DNA from: Falsiroseomonas sp046052145
Lineage (GTDB): Bacteria; Pseudomonadota; Alphaproteobacteria; Acetobacterales; Acetobacteraceae
Direction of reading: 5' to 3'
Length of the DNA stretch: 64,000 nucleotides
Assembly (NCBI GenBank): GCA_046052145.1
Contig: JBJOMW010000001.1
Location: 496,001 to 560,000, forward strand
Each line of letters starts with the position of its first letter. Within the stretch, counting starts at the first letter, position 1. Below are positions 33,501 through 39,769 of this stretch, piece after piece. The notes beneath the pieces were generated by a model. That model made no database searches and had not been told where the DNA came from. It saw only the letters and a list, made by a program, of their open reading frames with translations. The position numbers and the translations under genes are program-made.

Positions 33501-34516
33501 AGCCCGCGACCCTCTATCTTCGCGTCGGCATCCTGGTGGTCGTGGGTGCGCTGCTGGCGGCGGGCTTCGTGATCTTTCTCGCCGCCAATCGCGGCGGCGG
33601 GCCGGTGCAGGTCTTCGAGACCTATTCGCGCGAATCCGTGCAGGGCCTCGATGTCGGTGCGCCGGTCCGCTACCGCGGCGTGCCGATCGGGCGGGTGACG
33701 GAGATCGGCCTGGTCTCCTCCGCCTACCGCCGACCGGCAGGCGCCGCCCATACCGAGGCCTTCCAGCTGGTGCTGATCCGCTTCGCCTTGGATGCGACCG
33801 CGATCGCGGAAGTGCCGAACATGCAGGAGGCGATCCGGCAGGGTCTGCGCGCGCGCATCAGTGCGCAGGGGATCACGGGGGTGAACTATCTCGAACTCGA
33901 TTTCGTGAACCCCGATCGCTTCCCGGTGCCGTCCATTCCCTGGACGCCGCGCCACACGGTCGTGCCCTCCATCCCCTCCACCGTCGCGCAGGTGCGCGGC
34001 GCGGCGGAGGCGCTGGTGGAGCGGCTGTCGCAGGTGCCGATCGAGCAGATGGCGAATGATTTGGCGGCGCTGCTCGGCGGCCTGGCGCGCCAGGCGAATG
34101 ACGGCGACCTGGCGGCGACGCTGCGCGGCACCGCGCAGATGTCGGCGCAGCTCAACGCGCTGCTGCAATCTGGTGCGGTGGAAGCGCTGCTGGCCGATGC
34201 GCGCGCCGCGGCGGAACAGGCCCGCGGGCTCGCCGCGGCGCCAGAGCTGCGCCAGGCCATCGCCAATGTCTCCGCCGCCGCGGTGGAGTTGCGCCGTACC
34301 ACCCAGCGCTTGCCCGCGACGGTCGAGGGCGTGGACCGCACGCTGCGCACGGCGCGCGACACGACCAGCGACATCCAGTCGGAGCTGGTGCCGATCCTGG
34401 CCGATCTGCGCGCCACCACCGCCAGCCTGCGCGCCACCGCCGAGGCGCTGCGCGGCTCGCCCTCGCAGACCATCTTCGGCGCGCCGCCGCCGCCGCCCCA
34501 GGATCGCCGCCGATGA
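33497..34516 (+). CDS. mlaD: MlaD-family (MCE domain) protein
   Basis: 339 residues. One N-terminal transmembrane helix (about 9-29) is followed by an MCE domain (about 38-125: GAPVRYRGVPIGRVTEIGL, LRARISAQGITGVNYLEL). A long helical periplasmic region follows (about 155-325) with a Pro-rich end. It is longer than E. coli MlaD (about 183 residues), as in the alphaproteobacterial form. It forms the lipid-binding ring in the periplasm. Confidence 0.9.
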   Translation: MKPATLYLRVGILVVVGALLAAGFVIFLAANRGGGPVQVFETYSRESVQGLDVGAPVRYRGVPIGRVTEIGLVSSAYRRPAGAAHTEAFQLVLIRFALDATAIAEVPNMQEAIRQGLRARISAQGITGVNYLELDFVNPDRFPVPSIPWTPRHTVVPSIPSTVAQVRGAAEALVERLSQVPIEQMANDLAALLGGLARQANDGDLAATLRGTAQMSAQLNALLQSGAVEALLADARAAAEQARGLAAAPELRQAIANVSAAAVELRRTTQRLPATVEGVDRTLRTARDTTSDIQSELVPILADLRATTASLRATAEALRGSPSQTIFGAPPPPPQDRRR

Positions 34517-35130
34517 GCCGCCGCGCCTTCTGTCTGCTGCCGCTGGCGCTGGCCGGCTGCTCGGTCCTGCCGGACCGGCCCAACATTCCGGTGCGCCGCT
34601 TCGCGCTCGACCCGCAGCGCCCGACGCGCCGCACCGCGCCGCGTGGGGCCGCGGTGCTGCTGATCCGGCGCGTGCGCGGCGTGCCCGGCCTGCAGGAGTT
34701 GGGGCTGCGCCGTGCGGAGGCCGATGGCGGCTTTGCCATCGCGCCCTGGGATGAGTGGCTCGCCCCGCCGAGCGACCTGGCGGAAGCCGCGCTGCGGTCC
34801 TGGCTGCAGGCGTCGGGCCTGTTCTCGGCCGTCGTCGCGCCGGGCAGCCGGGCGGAGCACACGCTGGTGCTGGAAGCGCAGCTGACCGCGCTGGAGTATG
34901 CGCCGGCGGCGAACGAGGCCCGCGCCGGGCTGGCTGGCGTGCTGCTGCTGGAGCGCGGCCTGTCCTCGCGCGTGCTGCTGACCTTCGATGTCCGCGGCCG
35001 TGCGCCGCTTGTCGCGGGTGCCGATGCGCCGGCCGCGGCGGCCGCAATGCAGGCCGCGCTCGGCGATGCCTTCGCCGAGCTGGAGCGCGCCTTCGTCACC
35101 GGGCTCGCGGGCGCTTCAGCCGCGCGCTGA
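34513..35130 (+). CDS. ABC-transport auxiliary lipoprotein (PqiC/ABC_trans_aux)
   Basis: 205 residues. A lipobox LAGC makes Cys16 the lipidated residue. The body has LRRAEADGGFAIAPWDEWLAPPSDL, typical of the ABC_trans_aux domain. It takes the place of the MlaC shuttle: it probably ties the MCE ring to the outer membrane. Last gene of the Mla operon. Its end overlaps the convergent DUF2783 gene by 15 bases. Confidence 0.85.
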   Translation: MSRRAFCLLPLALAGCSVLPDRPNIPVRRFALDPQRPTRRTAPRGAAVLLIRRVRGVPGLQELGLRRAEADGGFAIAPWDEWLAPPSDLAEAALRSWLQASGLFSAVVAPGSRAEHTLVLEAQLTALEYAPAANEARAGLAGVLLLERGLSSRVLLTFDVRGRAPLVAGADAPAAAAAMQAALGDAFAELERAFVTGLAGASAAR

Positions 35131-35313
35131 GGCGCGGGCCAGCGCGACGGCTTCGCGCAGCGCGTCCATGTCGCCGATATGGTTCGCCAGCAGCAGCACC
35201 AGCCGCGCATCCAGGCGGCGCGACGCCTCGGCATCCAGGCCCTTATGCGCGTCGAGCAGCAGGGCGAGCAGCGCGTCGGGGTCGGCAAGGCGCGGCGCGG
35301 TGTCGAGCGTCAT
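35116..35313 (-). CDS. DUF2783 small protein
   Basis: 65 residues from MTLDTAPRLADPD. The family pattern LLALLLDAHKGL...LDARLVLLLANHIGD is complete. DUF2783 genes accompany FAD-dependent aromatic monooxygenases of this type. Here the ATG overlaps the monooxygenase stop (ATGA), so it is translated together with it. Function unknown; a small helical partner or stabiliser is possible. Confidence 0.8.
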   Translation of the reverse strand: MTLDTAPRLADPDALLALLLDAHKGLDAEASRRLDARLVLLLANHIGDMDALREAVALARASARG

Positions 35314-36929
35314 GGCGTGATCTCCTGCGCCAGCGCATGGGCGAGCGCGGCGCGGATCGCGGCGGGATCGGGCGTGGCCAGGCGCGCCGCCACATGCTGG
35401 TCCGGGCGCAGCAGCACCGCGGCGCCGGGCGGTGCGGCGAAACGCAGCCGCGCCAGACCGGCATGGTCCCACAGCGCGCCCGGTACCTCCGTCTCCGTGA
35501 CGAAGAGCGCGGCCACGCCATGCGGCAGCGCGGCGACCAGCGCGGGATCGGGCGCGGCGAAAACGATCAGCCGAAAGCCGTCACCGCAATGGCGCAGCAG
35601 CCAGCCGGGTCGGCCGTCTTGCAGCACCGGCGCATCCGGTGCGGGCGTGCCGGGGGCGGCGCCGCCCTGCCAGTCGTCGCGGCCGTTCAGCGGGCTGGCG
35701 GCGTAGCTGGTCGGGCGCGAGAGGCGGCCGGAATTCACCAGCGGGCGGGCGAAGGCGTGGCGCGCCGCCAGCTCCAGCACCGCATCGCGATAGGCCGCCG
35801 CTGCCTCGGTCTTCGGCGTGATGAAATCGGTGCTGCGGGTGGAGTGGAGGATGTTCTCATCCGCCGCTGGCACGCGTTCGGCGTCGTAGCTCTCGAGCAG
35901 TGCTTCGGGCGCGCGCCCGGCCAGCACCAGCGCGAGCTTCCAGGCGAGGTTGTCGGCATCCTGCACGCCGGAATTGCCGCCGCGCGCGCCGAAGGGGCTC
36001 ACCTGATGCGCGGCATCGCCCGCGAAGATGACCCGGCCGTGCCGAAAGCGTTCCAGACGGCGGCAGCGGAAGGTGTAGACGCTGACCCATTCCAGTTCGA
36101 AGGGCACGTTTGGCCCGAGCATGGCGCGCACGCGCGGGATCACGCGCTCGGGGCGCTTTTCCTCCTCCGGGTCTGCGTCCCAGCCGAGTTGGAAGTCGAT
36201 GCGCCAGACATCGTCGGGCTGCTTGTGCAGCAGCACGGATTGGCCCGGATGGAAGGGCGGGTCGAACCAGAACCAGCGTTCGGTTGGGAAGGCGACATCG
36301 CCCTTGATGACGACATCGGCGATCAGGAAGCGGTCCCGGAAGACCTGGCCGGTGAAGGGCAGGCCCAAGCTTTCGCGGATGAAGCTGCGCGCGCCATCGC
36401 AGGCAACGAGCCATTCGGCGTGCAGCGCATAGGCGCCGTCCGGCGTTTCGACCTGCAGCGTGGCGCCGTCCGGGCCGTGGGCGATGCGTGTGATGCGGTG
36501 CTTCCAGCGAAGCTCGACACCGGCGGCGAGGCAGGCTTCCACCAGCCATTCCTCGGCATAGTATTGCTGCAGGTTCACGAAGGCCGGGTATTCGTGACCG
36601 TCTTCCGGCAGCAGGTCGAAGGCATAGGCTTCGCGGTCGCCATGGAAGACGCGGCCGGTCTTCCAGGTGATGCCTTTCGCCAGGAATTTCGGACCGAGCC
36701 CGAGGCGGCCATAGATCTCGAGTGTGCGCTTGGCGAAGCAGATGGCGCGGGAGCCGGTGGAGACCGTGTCGTCCTCATCCAGCACCACCACCGCGACGCC
36801 GCGCCGCGCGAGGTCGAGCGCGAGTGTGAGCCCCACCAGCCCGCCACCGGCCACGACCACCTGCTGACGCTCCGGCGCTTGCGGCGTCGGTGCGGCGGGG
36901 TAGCGCGGCTGGCGGTAGGTGGAGGGCAT
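35310..36929 (-). CDS. FAD-dependent aromatic monooxygenase (class A, MhpA/PheA-like)
   Basis: 539 residues. GGGLVG (28-33) is the FAD fold, the DG motif is ACDGARSFIRESLG, and the GD motif is FAGDAAHQVSPFGARGGNSG. The C-terminal thioredoxin-like domain (about 400-539) is present. Such enzymes hydroxylate phenolic acids with NAD(P)H. It lies in an operon with a variant MBL-fold protein upstream (3 bases) and DUF2783 downstream, divergent from a Crp/Fnr-type regulator. The aromatic substrate cannot be told from the sequence. Confidence 0.9.
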   Translation of the reverse strand: MPSTYRQPRYPAAPTPQAPERQQVVVAGGGLVGLTLALDLARRGVAVVVLDEDDTVSTGSRAICFAKRTLEIYGRLGLGPKFLAKGITWKTGRVFHGDREAYAFDLLPEDGHEYPAFVNLQQYYAEEWLVEACLAAGVELRWKHRITRIAHGPDGATLQVETPDGAYALHAEWLVACDGARSFIRESLGLPFTGQVFRDRFLIADVVIKGDVAFPTERWFWFDPPFHPGQSVLLHKQPDDVWRIDFQLGWDADPEEEKRPERVIPRVRAMLGPNVPFELEWVSVYTFRCRRLERFRHGRVIFAGDAAHQVSPFGARGGNSGVQDADNLAWKLALVLAGRAPEALLESYDAERVPAADENILHSTRSTDFITPKTEAAAAYRDAVLELAARHAFARPLVNSGRLSRPTSYAASPLNGRDDWQGGAAPGTPAPDAPVLQDGRPGWLLRHCGDGFRLIVFAAPDPALVAALPHGVAALFVTETEVPGALWDHAGLARLRFAAPPGAAVLLRPDQHVAARLATPDPAAIRAALAHALAQEITP

Positions 36930-36932
36930 GGG

Positions 36933-37913
36933 CTAGCCGTCGAGCTCCGCGCTCTTCATCGGCACGCCCTTCTCCAGCGCCTGCCACATCGCGATGTCGC
37001 GCTCGGCGGTCCAGATGCGGGGGTGGTCGAGGCCCTTCGCCTCGTCATAGGCGCGCGTGACGTTGAAGGGCATGCAGTGCTCGAAGATCACCCAGTTTCC
37101 GTAGCGCGGGCGCATGAAGCCCATCGTGTCGTCGTAGATGTCTTTCAGCTCCCAGCCCTTCGCCACGCCTGCGCGCACGCGGGCGAAGAGATCGCTGGTG
37201 AAGGCGCGGGTCTGCGCGATGGCCTCGACGCAATCGGCCTTCGACATCAGCGCGCGGCCGCGGCCGGGGACCATCTTTTCGGGGCCGAGTTCGCTGATGG
37301 CATCCAGAGTCGCCGGCCAATCGGCGAAATGCGCGTCGCCGCAATAGGGCGTCGCGCCGAACTCCACCGTATCGCCGGCAAACAGCACCTTTTCCTTCGG
37401 GCACCACACCACCGTGTCGCCCGCGGTGTGGCTGCGGCCGATCTGGATCACCTGGCACTCGCGCGCGCCCTGCCACAGCGTCATGCGCTTGCCGAAGGTA
37501 TGCGTCGGCCAGGTGAGGCCGGGGATGGTTTCCTTGCCGCGGAACAGGCGGGGGAAGCGGCCGATCTCGCTGTCCATGTCCTGCTGCCCACGCTCCACGA
37601 TCAGCGCGCGCGTGGCATCCGAGGCGATGATGGCAGGCTTGCCATAGCCCGCGACGCCCAGCACGCGCACCGCGTGGTAGTGGCTCAGCACCACTTGCGT
37701 CACGGGCTTGTCGGTGACGGTGCGAACTCGGGCGATCACGTCCTGCGCCATGGCGGGGGTGGCCTGCGCATCCACCACTACGACGCCATCCGGACCAACG
37801 AGCACACCCGAATTCGGGTCCCCCTCCGCGGTGTAGGCGTAGAGGCCCCGGGCCAGCTCGTCGAAGGAGACCTTCTTCTCGGCAAGGTCGGTGGTGGAGG
37901 CGAAGCCCGACAT
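36933..37913 (-). CDS. MBL-fold protein with altered zinc-2 site
   Basis: 326 residues. The metallo-beta-lactamase fold is clear (GVVVVDAQATPAMAQ, GRSHTAGD, FAGDTVE). The metal motif is HYHAVR (78-83) in place of HxHxDH: the Asp and last His are Val and Arg. The later GHG histidine is also Arg (PGRG). The zinc-1 ligands His78, His80 and His162 and bridging Asp181 remain. Only one metal is therefore expected, or another chemistry. First gene of the monooxygenase operon, so it probably processes the substrate or product of that pathway. Confidence 0.85.
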   Translation of the reverse strand: MSGFASTTDLAEKKVSFDELARGLYAYTAEGDPNSGVLVGPDGVVVVDAQATPAMAQDVIARVRTVTDKPVTQVVLSHYHAVRVLGVAGYGKPAIIASDATRALIVERGQQDMDSEIGRFPRLFRGKETIPGLTWPTHTFGKRMTLWQGARECQVIQIGRSHTAGDTVVWCPKEKVLFAGDTVEFGATPYCGDAHFADWPATLDAISELGPEKMVPGRGRALMSKADCVEAIAQTRAFTSDLFARVRAGVAKGWELKDIYDDTMGFMRPRYGNWVIFEHCMPFNVTRAYDEAKGLDHPRIWTAERDIAMWQALEKGVPMKSAELDG

Positions 37914-38151
37914 GACGCGTCCTCTGGTGTGTGGTCGCCAAACTGCCACGCCGGGCGGGCAGGGCAAGCGGCATCGCGGGCGGGCCTGCGCGGTCACGAA
38001 AGCGAGAGGGGAGAGCGCAGGTCCAGCGCGCGGCGATGGCGGCATGGGGAAAGGATCATTTGATTCGCCCCCGTGCCGGAGCGTAGCCTGACCCTGTCGG
38101 AAGCCTCTCGCGGCGGCGAGTTTCGGCAAGCGTTGGGGAAGGCCAGGCGAC

Positions 38152-38892
38152 ATGAGCCGAAGCACCACGACCTTGACACCCTTGCCAGGCGGCTGTGCGG
38201 CCTGCGCGGTGCGGCCCTTCGCGCTGTTCCGGGTGGTGCCGCAGGCGCGCGTCGGCGAGATCGCGCGCGTCCGGTCCGGTGTGCGGCTGGTGCGCGCCGG
38301 AGAGGCCGTGCGGGACAGCGTCTTCACCCTATATGCCGGCTGGGCCTTTTCCTGGACCGCGACGGCGGATGGACGGCGGCAGGTGCTGGATTTCCACCTG
38401 CCCGGCGACCTGGTGGAGCGCAGCGAGGATGGGGCGGAGGTCGAGGCGCTGACCGATGCGTCCTTCTGCATCCTTTCGCGCGATCGGCTGTGCGAGTTCA
38501 TGGGGCGCGAGCCGGGCGTGGCGCTCTCCTATGCCGAGGGGCTGTCGCGCGATCGCGCCCGGCTGCGGGGGCGGCTCACCAGCCTGGGCCGCCGCGATGC
38601 GGTGGGGCGCGTGGCGCATCTGCTGCTGGAGCTGCATGGAAGGCTGCAGGGGCGGGGCGGCGGCGATGCGCGCGGCGCTGCCTTGCCGCTGAAGCAGGCG
38701 CATCTGGCCGATGCGCTGGGGCTGTCGGTGGAGCATGCCAACCGCGCGCTGGCGGTGCTGCGCAAGGATGGCGTGGCGACGCTGCAGAAGGGGCGGCTCG
38801 AGATCCTGGACCGCACGGCGATGGAGGATATCGCCGGCTGGGAGGGTCTGCCCGAGGCCGAGCCGCTGGCCCCGCGCATCGCCGTGTCCTGA
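38152..38892 (+). CDS. Crp/Fnr-family transcriptional regulator
   Basis: 246 residues. A cyclic-nucleotide-type sensor domain (about 25-140) is followed by a winged helix with recognition region LKQAHLADALGLSVEHANRAL. The N-terminus has a CAAC pair but lacks the full four-cysteine set of FNR, so an iron-sulfur cluster is doubtful. It is divergent from the MBL/monooxygenase operon with 238 bases between starts and is the likely local regulator. That gap holds no gene; I see only a weak ATCATTTGAT dyad in it. Confidence 0.85.
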   Translation: MSRSTTTLTPLPGGCAACAVRPFALFRVVPQARVGEIARVRSGVRLVRAGEAVRDSVFTLYAGWAFSWTATADGRRQVLDFHLPGDLVERSEDGAEVEALTDASFCILSRDRLCEFMGREPGVALSYAEGLSRDRARLRGRLTSLGRRDAVGRVAHLLLELHGRLQGRGGGDARGAALPLKQAHLADALGLSVEHANRALAVLRKDGVATLQKGRLEILDRTAMEDIAGWEGLPEAEPLAPRIAVS

Positions 38893-38982
38893 CGGGGGGC
38901 AAAGGGCCGGGGCCCACGGCTTCCCGCAGGGCCGGTGCGTGGGGTAGCCTTGGTGTCCAGACCGCTCCGGAGAAGACCCGCG

Positions 38983-39597
38983 ATGCGCGTGCGACGCGCC
39001 TTGTTTGCCGCGGCGATGAGCCTGCTGCCCGGCCTGGCCGCGGCGCAGGGCGATCCGTCCTTCAACCTCATCAACCGCAGCGGCCGAACGATCAACGAGG
39101 TCTATGTCTCGGCGGTGACGCAGCCCAATTGGGGGCGCGACCTGCTGGGGCAGGATGTGCTGGCGAATGGCCGCAGCTTTCCCGTGCGCATCGCGCCCGC
39201 TGCCGGCTGCCAGCAGGATATCCGCGTGGTCTATGCCGATGGCCGGCCGGAGGAGCGGCGCAACGTCAACACCTGCGCGATCACCGAGATGGTCTTCGGC
39301 GCCGCCGCGCCGCCTGCCACACCGCCCGCCACGCCGCGCACGGGGGAGGGCAACGCGTCCTTCAACCTGGTCAACCATGGTCGCCAGCCGATGCGCGAGG
39401 CCTATGTCTCCTCCGCGCGGGATACGGATTGGGGCGCGCAGCGCCTGCCGCAGCCGATGCAGCCCGGCGCGCATCTGGCGGTGCAACTGCCCACGGGGGA
39501 TTGCGTGAACGACATCCGCATCATCTGGGCGGATGGGCGGCCCGAGGAACGCCGGCAGGTGGACACCTGCCGGGTCACGAACCTCGTCTTCCAGTAG
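38983..39597 (+). CDS. Exported protein with a duplicated 80-residue domain
   Basis: 204 residues with a signal peptide (LFAAAMSLLPGLAAAQ). The mature protein is two copies of one domain (about 24-105 and 119-204). Each begins SFNL-N and carries W-G, then a C-x2-DIR motif and AD-GRPEERR followed by T-C. The two pairs of cysteines suggest one disulfide per copy. The linker is Pro/Ala-rich. I do not recognise the family. The start was set to the ATG with the signal peptide; an upstream in-frame ATG only adds arginines. Confidence 0.75.
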   Translation: MRVRRALFAAAMSLLPGLAAAQGDPSFNLINRSGRTINEVYVSAVTQPNWGRDLLGQDVLANGRSFPVRIAPAAGCQQDIRVVYADGRPEERRNVNTCAITEMVFGAAAPPATPPATPRTGEGNASFNLVNHGRQPMREAYVSSARDTDWGAQRLPQPMQPGAHLAVQLPTGDCVNDIRIIWADGRPEERRQVDTCRVTNLVFQ

Positions 39598-39616
39598 TCG
39601 GCGCGCGCCGGGCGGT

Positions 39617-39742
39617 CTCTCATACCAAGCGCACGAAGGTTTCACCTTCGTGCCCCTCAGACGCCGGGCGCCGCGCATCCGCGCGGCTTGGCTTCGCCGC
39701 ATAAGCGGCGGCGGCCATTCGGCCGCTCGGCCCTGCGGGCCG
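39617..39742 (-). repeat. Five-hairpin intergenic element, copy 2
   Basis: Read on the minus strand, this copy has the same order as copy 1. Hairpin 1 is CGGCCC-GCA-GGGCCG (39728-39742). Hairpin 2 is GCGGCC-GAAT-GGCCGC (39711-39726). Hairpin 3 is CGCCGC-TTAT-GCGGCG (39695-39710). The linker AAGCCAA leads to hairpin 4, GCCGCGC-GGAT-GCGCGGC (39670-39687). The linker GTCTGAGGGG leads to hairpin 5, a 10-bp stem (39631-39653), and the tail GGTAT. Stems 1, 2, 4 and 5 differ from copy 1 yet pair fully. It follows the molybdenum hydroxylase stop codon in sense orientation. Confidence 0.85.
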
Positions 39743-39769
39743 TAGGTCAAACCTTAATGGGGCGGTCTC

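Noticed and set aside
34755..38063. An 1102-codon open frame on the plus strand across the FAD monooxygenase and MBL genes
   Set aside because: It starts inside the lipoprotein gene in another frame and runs antisense to two clear enzymes. No recognisable domain.
38040..38075. FNR/CRP-like site ATCATTTGAT before the Crp/Fnr regulator gene
   Set aside because: The half-sites are only four bases and the spacing does not fit TTGAT-N4-ATCAA; too weak to list as an operator.
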